A stretch of DNA of 53,470 nt from Paracoccus versutus. GTDB taxonomy: Bacteria > Pseudomonadota > Alphaproteobacteria > Rhodobacterales > Rhodobacteraceae. Made by a program: the position numbers and the translations under genes. Shown in pieces: positions 8,256 through 16,520 of the stretch. The notes under the pieces were generated by a model. That model was not told the DNA's origin. It did no database searches and saw only the letters and a list, made by a program, of their open reading frames with translations. The stretch spans positions 1 through 53,470 of the forward strand of contig NZ_JRKO01000041.1 of assembly GCF_000763885.1 (NCBI RefSeq). The letters run 5' to 3'. Every line of letters starts with the position of its first letter. The stretch's first letter is position 1.

Positions 8256-8996
8256 TCAGGCCACGGCCTGCGCGCCGGTGATCTCGACCAGCGAGCCGCA
8301 CATGAACGCCGCCTCGTCCGAGGCCAGGAAGGCGACCAGCGCGGCCACTTCCTCGGGCTTGCCGATGCGGCCGAAGGGCACCAGCCGGTCCAGGTCGGCG
8401 ATGGTGCGGCCCGCGCGCCTGACCCCCGCCTCGAGCATGGGCGTGTGGATCTCGCCGGGGCAGACGGCGTTCACGCGGATCTTGTCGGGGGCGTAGTCGC
8501 GGGCGAGGTTCTGGGTAAAGCTCGCCACCGCCGCCTTGGTCACGTTATAGGCGATGTGGTTCGGCGCCGGGTGCAGCCCCCATTGCGAGGCGGTGTTGAC
8601 GATGGCGCCGCCGCCGGCCGCGATCATATGCGGCAGGGCGGCCTGGCACAGGTGGAACATCGCATCGACGTTGATGGCGAAGGACAGCCGCCAGTCCTCG
8701 GGCGTCAGCGCCAGCAGGTTGCCGCGCCGGTTGATGCCGGCATTGTTGCACAGCACGTCGATGGCGCCTTCGGTGGCGATGACGTTTTCGATGATCGCCC
8801 GGCAACCCTCGGGCTGCGAGATGTCGCTGGCCAAGGCCCGGCTGCCGGGGATGGCGGCGGCGGTCGCCTCGGCCCCTTCGGCGTTCACGTCGGTGATGAC
8901 GACGCGGGCGCCCTCGGCGGCGAAGCGCCCTGCGATGGCCGAGCCGATGCCGCCCGCAGCGCCGGTGACGATGACGGTTTTGTCCTTGAAACGCAT
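8256..8996 (-). CDS. SDR-family oxidoreductase (FabG-like)
   Basis: A 246-residue classical short-chain dehydrogenase/reductase. The Rossmann motif TGAAGGIGSA (from residue 11), the CNNAG motif, the IVNTAS serine region and the catalytic pair in YNVTK are all present, ending in the usual VEITGAQ. The acidic residue after beta-2 (ITDVN) favours NAD over NADP. It is the last gene of the long minus-strand operon, four bases after the second SDR. In this setting it may oxidise or reduce an intermediate of hydroxyproline-type breakdown, but the substrate cannot be read from sequence. Confidence 0.8.
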   Translation of the reverse strand: MRFKDKTVIVTGAAGGIGSAIAGRFAAEGARVVITDVNAEGAEATAAAIPGSRALASDISQPEGCRAIIENVIATEGAIDVLCNNAGINRRGNLLALTPEDWRLSFAINVDAMFHLCQAALPHMIAAGGGAIVNTASQWGLHPAPNHIAYNVTKAAVASFTQNLARDYAPDKIRVNAVCPGEIHTPMLEAGVRRAGRTIADLDRLVPFGRIGKPEEVAALVAFLASDEAAFMCGSLVEITGAQAVA

Positions 8997-9000
8997 GGTT

Positions 9001-9753
9001 TTACCTTAGATAGCTGCCGCCGTTTATATCCAGCACCGCGCCGTTCAGCGATGCCTGCGAGGGACGGAAGGCAAAGGCTACGAGTTCGCCGATCTCCTCG
9101 GGCGCGGCCATCCGGCCGATGGGGATGCCGGCCAGCGCCGCTGCCTCGCCGTGCCGGGCGACATAGGCCTCGGCCATGTCGGTGCGCACCCAGCCCGGCG
9201 CCAGCGCGACCGCGGTCACGCCTTCGTGGCCATGGCTTTGCGCGATGGATTTGGTCAGGTTGATCAAAGCGGCCTTGGAGGCGCCATAGGCCATGGCATT
9301 CGAGGCATAGCCGCGCTGGCCGGCGCGGCTGGCCATGTTGAGGATGCGCCCGCCGCCATTGTCGCGAAAGTGCCGGATCGCCAGCTTCGACAGGTCCACG
9401 GCCGACAGGAAGTTCACCCGCATCTCGCGCGCCCAGACCTGCTGCCATTCGTCCATCGGCGCATCGACCGCGACCTCGGAACGGATGCCGGCATTGTTGA
9501 CCAGCCCGGTCAGCCGGCCCCCCGCTGCCACGGACCGATCCCAAAGCGCCTGCGGCGCGGTGGGGTCGGACAGGTCGGCCGGTAGGCACCAGCCCCGCCC
9601 GTCCAGCGCGGCCAGCAGCGCCTGCGCCGCGTCGCGGTTGCGGCCGTAATGGATGACGACCCGCGCGCCTTCGGTGACCAGCGCATGGCAGATCGCCCGG
9701 CCTATGGCGCCGGTCGCGCCGGTGACGAGGATGGATTGCCCGGAAAGCGTCAT
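9001..9753 (-). CDS. SDR-family oxidoreductase
   Basis: A 250-residue classical SDR with TGATGAIGRA at the cofactor fold, VNNAG, ILNMAS and an intact YGASK catalytic pair. The C-terminus LNGAVLDINGGSYLR is typical of 3-oxoacyl-reductase-like members. Its ATG overlaps the stop of the racemase-family gene (9750-9753, ATGA), so it is made together with it. It shares little detailed sequence with the neighbouring SDR at 8256, so the two are not a recent tandem copy. Substrate unknown. Confidence 0.8.
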   Translation of the reverse strand: MTLSGQSILVTGATGAIGRAICHALVTEGARVVIHYGRNRDAAQALLAALDGRGWCLPADLSDPTAPQALWDRSVAAGGRLTGLVNNAGIRSEVAVDAPMDEWQQVWAREMRVNFLSAVDLSKLAIRHFRDNGGGRILNMASRAGQRGYASNAMAYGASKAALINLTKSIAQSHGHEGVTAVALAPGWVRTDMAEAYVARHGEAAALAGIPIGRMAAPEEIGELVAFAFRPSQASLNGAVLDINGGSYLR

Positions 9754-10781
9754 AGCTCACCCACCTGCGGGCCCCAGGTGTCCGACAGCGCAAAGCCCTG
9801 GGCAAAGGGATCCTGCGGGTCCAGCCGCAATTGCTGGCGGCCGAAGACATAGCCCTGCCCGGTGATGCGGGGCAGGATGGCGGGGCGGTCGCCGACGGTG
9901 GTCTCGCCCAGGATCTCGGCGGTGAAGGTGCCGCCGATGATGCTGCGCGACAGCCGCCTGTCGCCGGTCCTGGCCAGCCCGCGCGCATGCAGCACCGCCA
10001 GATTGGCCGACGAGCCGGTGCCGCAAGGCGAGCGGTCCACCCGTCCCGGCTTCAGCGTGGTGCAGGTGACGACCGAGCCGTCCGGCCGGTAGTCGCGAAA
10101 CATCACATAGGCGATCTCGTCCAGGCTGGGGATCTCGGGGTGCTGGACCGCGACCTGCTCGGCCAAGAGCGCCTTGATCTCGGTCCCGGCCTCGGCCAGG
10201 GCGCGGGCCGCCTCGGGGACGATGCGCAGGCCGACCTGGTCCACGTCGATCTGGGCATAAAAGACGCCGCCAAAGGCGATGTCGGCCCGGATCGTGCCCC
10301 ATTGCGGGGTCGAGACCGGGGCGTCGAGCTGCTGCACGAAGGCCGGCACGTTGTCGAGGCTGACCGACAGGCAGCGCCCGTTCTCGCATCGCGCGCGGGC
10401 CAGGATCAGCCCGGCGGCGGTGTCGAGCCGCACCACGGTTTCCGGCTCGACCATCTTCACCCGCCCGGTTTCCAGCAGCGCCGTCACCACGCAGATGCAG
10501 TTCGAGCCCGACATGGGATGGGCGCGATCCGGTTGCAGCACGATGAAACCCGCATCGGCATCGGGTCGCGTCGGCGCCAGCAGCAGGTTGGTGGTATGGA
10601 CCACCTGCGCGCGGGGCTCGCGCGTCAGGAACAGCCGCAGCGAAGGGTCCACCTGGTTGAGGTGGTTCATCTTGTCGAGGATGGTGGCGCCCGGAATCTC
10701 GGGCGCGCCGCCGACCAGCACGTTGCCGCTTTCGCCCTGGCAATGCACCAGCAGGATGTCGAGGGATTTCTCGAAGCTCAT
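9750..10781 (-). CDS. Proline racemase-family enzyme, probable hydroxyproline epimerase or dehydratase
   Basis: A 343-residue member of the proline racemase superfamily, which inverts or dehydrates proline-type substrates at C-alpha with two general acid/base residues. The second catalytic motif DRSPCGTGSSA carries C253. At the first motif, where many members have MCGH, this protein reads MSGS, so the residue is S91. Such a Ser/Cys pair is known in part of the superfamily and is linked there to hydroxyproline substrates. The ATG at 10781 is chosen because it overlaps the aldehyde dehydrogenase stop as ATGA; an upstream GTG at 10793 lacks that logic. Neighbours (DHDPS-like, D-amino-acid dehydrogenase, ALDH) point to trans-4-hydroxyproline to cis-4-hydroxy-D-proline conversion; trans-3-hydroxyproline dehydration is the alternative. 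Confidence 0.8.
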   Translation of the reverse strand: MSFEKSLDILLVHCQGESGNVLVGGAPEIPGATILDKMNHLNQVDPSLRLFLTREPRAQVVHTTNLLLAPTRPDADAGFIVLQPDRAHPMSGSNCICVVTALLETGRVKMVEPETVVRLDTAAGLILARARCENGRCLSVSLDNVPAFVQQLDAPVSTPQWGTIRADIAFGGVFYAQIDVDQVGLRIVPEAARALAEAGTEIKALLAEQVAVQHPEIPSLDEIAYVMFRDYRPDGSVVTCTTLKPGRVDRSPCGTGSSANLAVLHARGLARTGDRRLSRSIIGGTFTAEILGETTVGDRPAILPRITGQGYVFGRQQLRLDPQDPFAQGFALSDTWGPQVGEL

Positions 10782-12247
10782 TTCAGATACCACCCCCAGG
10801 GTTCCTTGCTGACAAAGCTGGTAATCTGCTTGGTTTCCAGATAGTTATCCAGGCCCCAGCGGCCCAGTTCGCGGCCGATGCCGGATTGCTTGTAGCCGCC
10901 CCAGGGCGCCTCGGTGAAGGTGGGCTGGCTGCAGTTGATCCAGACGATGCCGGCGCGGAAGGCGCGGGCGACGCGCTCGCAGCGCGTCTCGTCGGCGGAC
11001 ATCACCGCGGCGGCCAGGCCGAAGCGCGAGTCGTTGGCCAGCCGGATCGCCTCGTCCTCGGTGTCGAAGGGGCGGATGCAGACCACGGGGCCGAAGATCT
11101 CCTCGACCCAGGCGTCGCTGTCCGGCGCCGTGTCGGTCAGCACGGTGGGCGCGACCCAGAAACCCCTGTCGAAGCCGTCATGCCGGCCGCCACAGGCGAC
11201 GGTGGCGCCTTGTTCGACGGCGCGGTCGATATGGCGCAGGACGTCCTCATACTGGCTCTTGTTGACCAGCGGGCCGAGCAGCGTGCCCTCGTCCAGGCCG
11301 TTGCCGATCCTGATCGTCTGCGCTTCCTCGACCAGCCGCTCCAGCAGGCGGGGATAAAGCGGCGCCTCGACCAGCACGCGCGAGGTGGCCGAGCAGACCT
11401 GGCCCTGGTTCCAGAAGATGCCGAACATGATCCATTCGACCGCCTTTTCGATCTCGCTGTCGGCGAAGACGACAAAGGGCGACTTGCCGCCCAGCTCCAG
11501 GCTGATGCGCTTGATGTCGCGGGCGCCCGTCGCCATGATCCGCGAGCCGACCGGGCCCGAGCCGGTGAAGGCCACCTTGTCGACCTGCGGATGCTCGACC
11601 AGCGCCTGGCCGACGACCGAGCCCTTGCCGGACAGGATGTTCAGCACCCCCTTGGGCAGGCCCGCGGCCTCGGCGATGGCACCCAGTTCCAGCGCGGTCA
11701 GCGAGGTGGTCTCGGCCGGCTTCAGGATCATGGTGCAGCCTGCCGCCAGCGCCGGGGCGACCTTCCACGAGGCCATGAGCAGCGGATAGTTCCAGGGCAC
11801 GATGGCGACCGCGACGCCCAGCGGCTCGCGCACCGCCTTTGCGGTGAAACGGTCGTCGGCCAGCGCGATCTCCTCGACCTCGCCGTCCAGTTCCTCGGCC
11901 AGATCGGCGTAGAAGTCGAAGCAGCCGGCCGCGTCCGACAGATCCCATTCGGATTCGGGCAGCGGCTTGCCGTTGTCGCGCGTCTCGATCCGCGCCAGTT
12001 CCGGCAGCCGGTCGCGGATGCCCTGGGCGATGGCGCGCAGGTATTTCGCGCGCTCGGCGCCGGTCATGCGCGGCCAGGGGCCGTTGTCGAAAGCCTCGCG
12101 CGCGGCGGCGACGGCGGCCTCGGCATCGGGGGCGGTGGCGGCGGGAATGTGGTGGAACACTTCCTCGGTCGCCGGGTCGATGACCGGCAGCGTCCCGCCC
12201 TCGGCCGGGGCCACCCATTCGCCGTTGATATAAAGTCTGGTCTGCAT
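10778..12247 (-). CDS. NAD(P)-dependent aldehyde dehydrogenase, betaine-aldehyde-dehydrogenase-like
   Basis: A 489-residue ALDH with all catalytic elements: IVPWNYPL (N153), LELGGKSP (E251) and NQGQVCSATSR (C285). The C-terminal EPWGWYLK resembles the tail of plant-type betaine/aminoaldehyde dehydrogenases. Start chosen at 12247 (MQTRLYINGEW), preceded by GAGGAAC; a much longer open frame upstream lacks support and overlaps the SDR. In a hydroxyproline operon the needed activity would be oxidation of 2-oxoglutarate semialdehyde, whereas the sequence flavour is aminoaldehyde-type. Either it does the former, or the pathway makes an aminoaldehyde. It is coupled to the racemase gene by ATGA. Confidence 0.85.
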   Translation of the reverse strand: MQTRLYINGEWVAPAEGGTLPVIDPATEEVFHHIPAATAPDAEAAVAAAREAFDNGPWPRMTGAERAKYLRAIAQGIRDRLPELARIETRDNGKPLPESEWDLSDAAGCFDFYADLAEELDGEVEEIALADDRFTAKAVREPLGVAVAIVPWNYPLLMASWKVAPALAAGCTMILKPAETTSLTALELGAIAEAAGLPKGVLNILSGKGSVVGQALVEHPQVDKVAFTGSGPVGSRIMATGARDIKRISLELGGKSPFVVFADSEIEKAVEWIMFGIFWNQGQVCSATSRVLVEAPLYPRLLERLVEEAQTIRIGNGLDEGTLLGPLVNKSQYEDVLRHIDRAVEQGATVACGGRHDGFDRGFWVAPTVLTDTAPDSDAWVEEIFGPVVCIRPFDTEDEAIRLANDSRFGLAAAVMSADETRCERVARAFRAGIVWINCSQPTFTEAPWGGYKQSGIGRELGRWGLDNYLETKQITSFVSKEPWGWYLK

Positions 12248-12255
12248 CTTGTTCC

Positions 12256-12954
12256 TCACATGTGCCGGGTCAGACCGCCATCGACCCGAAGGCTTTGGCC
12301 GGTGATGTAGCTTGAATCGTCGGTCAACAGGAAAGCGGCGGCCTTGGCCTGTTCCTCGACCTTGCCGATGCGCTTGAGCGCCGTCAGATCGCCGAATTTC
12401 CCGACGTCCAGGCTGTCGGTGAAGCCGGGCAGCAGGCAGTTCATGCGGATGTTGTCCGGGCCGTAGCGGTCGGAATAAAGCTTGGTGAAGGACGACACCC
12501 CGGCGCGATAGACGCAGGAGGCCGGGAACCATAGCGAGGGCTCGAAGGCCGCATAGGTGGTGATGTTGACGATCGCGCCGCCGCCCTGCGCCTGCATGAT
12601 CGGCGTCACCAGCCGCGCCATGCGGACGACCGACTTCACGATCATGTCGTTGGCGAGATCCCAGTTTTCATCCGTGATCTCAAGCAGCTCGCCTTTCGGC
12701 GGATGGCCGGTGTGGTTCAGAACCGCGTCGATGCGGCCATAGCTGGACATCGCCAGATCGACGATGCCCTTGAGGTCGTCGGCGCTTTGCGCGACCCCGC
12801 GCCGGGCCACGCCGCCCAGTTCCGCCGCCAGCGTCTCGCAGCTGTCCGAGGGCGACATCAGCGCCAGCCGGTAGCCGCGCCCATGCATCTCGCGCGCCAC
12901 CGCGGCACCCATGCCGCGGCCGCCGCCGGTGATCAGACAAACCTTCTGGGTCAT
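12256..12954 (-). CDS. Atypical SDR-fold protein lacking the Tyr/Lys catalytic pair
   Basis: A 232-residue SDR-fold protein. The cofactor motif TGGGRGMG (residues 9-16) and a C-terminal ITGQSLRVDGG are normal. The active-site helix reads SCVYRAGVSSFTK: aligned to the usual YxxxK-A-G pattern, tyrosine becomes S146 and lysine becomes R150. The NNAG motif is NHTG and the catalytic serine region reads NITT. It therefore binds dinucleotide but probably does not use the standard proton relay. I believe a conserved SDR subfamily with this pattern exists, so it is unlikely to be random decay. It lies between ALDH and D-amino-acid dehydrogenase genes. Reaction unknown. Confidence 0.7.
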   Translation of the reverse strand: MTQKVCLITGGGRGMGAAVAREMHGRGYRLALMSPSDSCETLAAELGGVARRGVAQSADDLKGIVDLAMSSYGRIDAVLNHTGHPPKGELLEITDENWDLANDMIVKSVVRMARLVTPIMQAQGGGAIVNITTYAAFEPSLWFPASCVYRAGVSSFTKLYSDRYGPDNIRMNCLLPGFTDSLDVGKFGDLTALKRIGKVEEQAKAAAFLLTDDSSYITGQSLRVDGGLTRHM

Positions 12955-12966
12955 GGGGACTCCCTT

Positions 12967-14199
12967 TCAGAAACGGTCGATGCGATAGGGGCGCATGTCG
13001 ATGGGCGGGGGCGCCCCGGTGATCAGGTCGCCCATCAGCCTTGCATTGGTCGCGGCATAGGTCACGCCCAGGTGGCCGTGGCCGGTGGCGTAGAACACGC
13101 CCGGCACCCTGGCCGAGGCCGACATGACCGGCACGGTATCGGGGAAGGCAGGCCGGTGGCCCATCCATTCGGTGAAATCCTCGCAAGCCAGGTTCGGCAG
13201 CGCCTCGCGCGCGCGTTTCACGGTGATCTTGCTGCGCCGATAGTCGGGGGCTGCGTCCAGCCCCGCCATCTCGACCGTGCCGCCGACGCGGATGCCGCCC
13301 GCGGTGGGCGTGGCCATGAAGGCGCGGGCGGGCCAGATGATCGAATGCCGCATGGCGATGCCGGGCGCCATGATCTGGGTGTGATAGCCGCGCTCGGTCT
13401 CCAGCGGCATTGGCTCGCCCAGCAGTTTCGACAGCCGCGCGCTATGGGCGCCGGCGCAGATCGCCACCTCGGCGGCAGGGATGGTGCGGCCGTCCGCCAG
13501 CCGCACCGCGGTGACGCGGTCGCTGCGGTCGAAGCCCGCGACCTCGCCCCGCTCGATGCGGCCGCCCAGGGCGGCGAAGCGGTCGGCAAGGGCCACGACC
13601 AGCCGATACGGGTCGCGCAGGCTGCGGTTCTGCGGAAACAGCACGGCGATGCCGATGCTGTCCGACAGTTCCGGCTCCAGTTCGCGCGCCTCGGCGCCGG
13701 TCAGGCGTTGGTGCGGAAAGCCGAAGCGTTCGAGGATCTCGATATGCTCGCGGTCGGCGCGGAATTCGGCCTCGTCGCTGTAAAGCGACAGGCAGCCTTC
13801 CTCGGTCAGCTCGCCGGTCAGCCCGGTCTCGTGCAAAAGCGGCAAGAGGTCGTCATAGACGCGCAAGCACAGCGCCGCGCCCTGCGCCTCAAGGGCGCGC
13901 AGCTTCGAGGGGCGCGAGGCGGCGACGAAGCGGGCGAACCAGGGCACCAGCCTGGGCATGTAGGAGGGGCGGATGCGGACCGGACCTTCGGGGTCCAGCA
14001 TCCAGCCGGGGATCTGCCGCCAGACCGAGGGGCGCGACGCGGGCATGAATTCCGTCACCGCGATCGAGGCCATGTTGCCATAGGAGGCGCCGCGCCCGAC
14101 CTCGCCCTTGTCCAGCAGGACGACCTGCCGGCCGCGCTTTTGCAGCTCATAGGCCAGGCTGGTCCCGATGATGCCGGCGCCGACAACCACGGTGGTCAT
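12967..14199 (-). CDS. FAD-dependent D-amino-acid (D-hydroxyproline) dehydrogenase, DadA-like
   Basis: A 410-residue DAO-family flavoprotein. The N-terminal dinucleotide fold VVVGAGIIGTSLAYEL (residues 4-19) is followed by E/D-type LLDKGEVGRGAS, and the C-terminal FAD contact is YATGHGHLGVTYA. Length and layout match small-subunit DadA and the cis-4-hydroxy-D-proline dehydrogenases of rhizobia and pseudomonads. Here it would oxidise the D-epimer made by the racemase-family protein to pyrroline-4-hydroxy-2-carboxylate, feeding electrons to the respiratory chain. Its gene lies 12 bases before the atypical SDR. General D-amino-acid oxidation is the fallback reading. Confidence 0.75.
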   Translation of the reverse strand: MTTVVVGAGIIGTSLAYELQKRGRQVVLLDKGEVGRGASYGNMASIAVTEFMPASRPSVWRQIPGWMLDPEGPVRIRPSYMPRLVPWFARFVAASRPSKLRALEAQGAALCLRVYDDLLPLLHETGLTGELTEEGCLSLYSDEAEFRADREHIEILERFGFPHQRLTGAEARELEPELSDSIGIAVLFPQNRSLRDPYRLVVALADRFAALGGRIERGEVAGFDRSDRVTAVRLADGRTIPAAEVAICAGAHSARLSKLLGEPMPLETERGYHTQIMAPGIAMRHSIIWPARAFMATPTAGGIRVGGTVEMAGLDAAPDYRRSKITVKRAREALPNLACEDFTEWMGHRPAFPDTVPVMSASARVPGVFYATGHGHLGVTYAATNARLMGDLITGAPPPIDMRPYRIDRF

Positions 14200-14262
14200 G
14201 CTGTTTCCCTCTCCCTTGATCTCGTGGCGGCCGGGCGGTGCTCGTCGCCCGGCCAGGTTGGC

Positions 14263-15141
14263 TTACCAGTTCAGGATCGGCTCCATCGCGGCGCGGAAAT
14301 CGGCCTTTTCCTGGTCGGTCAGCGGACCCAGCGGCGCGCGGCATTCGCCGACCGGCATCCCCTGGATCTCGCAGCCGTATTTCAGCTTCTGCACGAACTT
14401 GCCCGATTCCAGGATGTTCATGGCAGTATAAAGCGTCGCCATCTGTTCGCGCGCCTTGTCGAGATCGCCCGAGCGATAGCTGCGGTCCAGGTCGCAGACC
14501 GCCCTGGCCATGCAGTTGGCCGGGCCACAGATCCAGGCGTCGGCGCCCCAGAGCATGAAGTCCAGCGCGATGTCGTCCGAGCCCGAGACCAGCTGGATGC
14601 GGTCCCTGTAGCGGGTGGCGATGCCGATGGCGCGCTGCAGCGAGCCCGAGCTTTCCTTGATGCCGATGACGCGCGGATCGTCGGCCAGCGCGTCCAGCAC
14701 CTCCCAGCCCAGCTCGATGCCGTCCTTGTCGGGATAGCTGTAAAGCACGATGGGCATGTCGGTGGCGTCCAGCACCGCCTGGAAATGCCGGATCAGTTCG
14801 GCCTGGGTCGGCTTGGTGTAGAAGGGCGTTGCCAGCAGCACGGCATCATAGCCCATTTCCTTGGCGCGCAGCGTATTGGCGATGACGCCGGCGGTCGAGG
14901 GGGCGTTGGTGCCGGCGATCAGGATCTCGCCCGGCTTGGCGAAATCACGCACGAATTGCAGCACGCTGTCGCGTTCCTCATCCGACATGAAGTTGTATTC
15001 GCCCGACGAGCCGCAGGGCACCCAGCCCGAGACGCCGGCTTCGCGCAGGTTGGTCAGCAGCTTCTCGAAAGCGGCGAAGTCGATCTTGCCGGCCGCATCG
15101 AAGGGCGTGACCAGCGCGGGCATGACACCTTGCAGTTTCAT
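14263..15141 (-). CDS. DHDPS/NAL-family lyase, candidate pyrroline-4-hydroxy-2-carboxylate deaminase
   Basis: A 292-residue TIM-barrel Schiff-base enzyme of the dihydrodipicolinate synthase family. Landmarks are the phosphate/carboxylate loop GSSGE (44-48), the tyrosine in VLYSYP (Y134) and the Schiff-base lysine in VIGIKESSG (K162). A housekeeping DapA is unlikely, given the catabolic operon and the non-DapA loop GSSGEYNF. In hydroxyproline pathways a member of this family deaminates and dehydrates pyrroline-4-hydroxy-2-carboxylate to 2-oxoglutarate semialdehyde, which fits the dehydrogenase upstream and ALDH downstream in the route. Sugar-acid dehydratases are the alternative. Confidence 0.75.
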   Translation of the reverse strand: MKLQGVMPALVTPFDAAGKIDFAAFEKLLTNLREAGVSGWVPCGSSGEYNFMSDEERDSVLQFVRDFAKPGEILIAGTNAPSTAGVIANTLRAKEMGYDAVLLATPFYTKPTQAELIRHFQAVLDATDMPIVLYSYPDKDGIELGWEVLDALADDPRVIGIKESSGSLQRAIGIATRYRDRIQLVSGSDDIALDFMLWGADAWICGPANCMARAVCDLDRSYRSGDLDKAREQMATLYTAMNILESGKFVQKLKYGCEIQGMPVGECRAPLGPLTDQEKADFRAAMEPILNW

Positions 15142-15165
15142 GGCGTTTCCTTTCTTTCCAGATAA

Positions 15166-15837
15166 TTATGCAGAGAATTTGCGAAGCAGCTTCTGCTCGA
15201 CCACGGTGACGGCTCGCGTCAGGGGGAAGGCGATGACGAAGTAGATGGCGGCGACCACGGTCAGCACCTCGACCGGCCGGGCGGTGTTGTTCGAGATGTT
15301 CTGGCCGATGAACATCAGGTCGGCCATGCCCACTGCCGAGACCAGCGCGCTTTCCTTGAACAGCGAGACGGCGTTCGACAGCAGCGTCGGCACGGCGCGC
15401 AGCACCGCCTGCGGCAGGATCACGTTCACGATCTGCGCCCGGCGCGGCAGGCCAAGTGCCACGCAGGCATCCATCTGCTCGCGCCCCACCGAACGCAGCG
15501 AGGCGCGGAAGGTCTCGGAGGTGATCGCGCCCATGTAGAGCGTCAGCGCGATGGTGGCCGAGACGAAGTTCGAGAACTCGACCCCCAGGATCAGCGGCAG
15601 GCAGAAGAAGATCCAGAACAGCTGGATCAGCACCGGCGTGCCGCGGAACAGTTCGACATAAAGGCCCAGCAGGCCGCGGACGACGGCATTGCCGCTGCTG
15701 CGCAGCAACCCGATGACGAAGCCCAGCGTGGTGCCCAGGACGATGCACAGCAAGGTCAGCCTGAGCGTCGTCCACAGCCCCAGCGCCAGCGCGTCGGTAA
15801 AGAGCAGCAGGATCGAGAAATCCAGTGTCATACCCAT
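15166..15837 (-). CDS. Polar amino acid ABC transporter permease
   Basis: A 223-residue permease of the HisMQ/GlnP type with about five hydrophobic segments. The family signature region is DACVALGLPRRAQIVNVILPQALR, and VELFRGTPVLIQLFW marks the N-terminal half. Start at 15837 is preceded by GGGGGA at good distance. It pairs with the following permease gene (12 bases apart) and the ATPase and binding protein upstream to form one importer whose substrate is likely the amino acid degraded by the downstream enzymes. Confidence 0.88.
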   Translation of the reverse strand: MGMTLDFSILLLFTDALALGLWTTLRLTLLCIVLGTTLGFVIGLLRSSGNAVVRGLLGLYVELFRGTPVLIQLFWIFFCLPLILGVEFSNFVSATIALTLYMGAITSETFRASLRSVGREQMDACVALGLPRRAQIVNVILPQAVLRAVPTLLSNAVSLFKESALVSAVGMADLMFIGQNISNNTARPVEVLTVVAAIYFVIAFPLTRAVTVVEQKLLRKFSA

Positions 15838-15849
15838 GACCCGTCCCCC

Positions 15850-16512
15850 TTAGGAATAGCTCTGCCGGCGCTCGAGCCAGTTCACGAACTGGCCCACCGG
15901 GTAGGAGATGGCGAGATAGATCAGGGCGACGACCGTGAAGGTCTCGATCGGGCGATAGGTGGCCGTGGCCAGCGTCTTGCCCTGATACATCAGGTCGGCG
16001 ACGCCGACGATGGCGACCAGCGCGCTTTGCTGGAAGATGCCGATGCCGTTGGTCAGCAGCACCGGCACCGAATTGCGCAGGGCCTGCGGCAGCACGATGT
16101 TCAGCACCCGCTGCGTCGGCGACAGGCCAAGCGCGATGCCGGCATCCAGATGCTCGCGCGGGACCGCCTGGATCGAGGCGCGATAGGCTTCGGCATTGAA
16201 GGCGGTCAGGTTCAGGCCCAGGGCGACGATGCCCATGAAGACCGGGCCCCAGAACACGTTGAAGATCATCGGCACGCAATAGAAGAACCAGACGATCTGG
16301 ACGATGGCCGGGGTGCAGCGGAAGAACTCCACGAACAGCATCGCGGGAAGCCGCAGGACGGCAAGCTTGCTGGTGGTCAGTAGGGCCAGCGCGAAACCGG
16401 CGATGACGCCGATGGCGTTGGCGGCCAGCGTCAGTTGCAGCGTCACCCAAAGCCCGTCCATGAGCGGGCCCATGTTCCGGGTCACCGCCCCCAAGTCGAG
16501 TGTGTAATCCAT
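15850..16512 (-). CDS. Polar amino acid ABC transporter permease
   Basis: A 220-residue HisMQ/GlnP-type permease, the partner of the preceding entry in one heterodimer. Conserved pieces are LWVTLQLTLAAN, VEFFRCTPAIVQIVW and DAGIALGLSPTQRVLNIVLPQ. The start at 16512 (MDYTLDLG) is chosen over a longer open frame to 16668, because the extension is arginine-rich out-of-frame-like sequence lying within the ATPase gene. The cytoplasmic loop for ATPase docking is intact. It lies eight bases after the ATPase stop. Confidence 0.88.
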   Translation of the reverse strand: MDYTLDLGAVTRNMGPLMDGLWVTLQLTLAANAIGVIAGFALALLTTSKLAVLRLPAMLFVEFFRCTPAIVQIVWFFYCVPMIFNVFWGPVFMGIVALGLNLTAFNAEAYRASIQAVPREHLDAGIALGLSPTQRVLNIVLPQALRNSVPVLLTNGIGIFQQSALVAIVGVADLMYQGKTLATATYRPIETFTVVALIYLAISYPVGQFVNWLERRQSYS

Positions 16513-16520
16513 GGCGCGCC

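Noticed and set aside
10782..10793. GTG start for the proline racemase-family gene
   Set aside because: The ATG at 10781 forms an ATGA overlap with the preceding gene, as at several other junctions in the window.
14263..15141. Housekeeping dihydrodipicolinate synthase
   Set aside because: Catabolic operon context and loop sequence GSSGEYNF speak against lysine biosynthesis.
12703..15165. 820-codon plus-strand open frame
   Set aside because: It is antisense to the SDR, D-amino-acid dehydrogenase and DHDPS genes, all with clear motifs. The translation is rich in Arg, Gly, Ala, His and Gln without domains, as expected of a GC-rich shadow.
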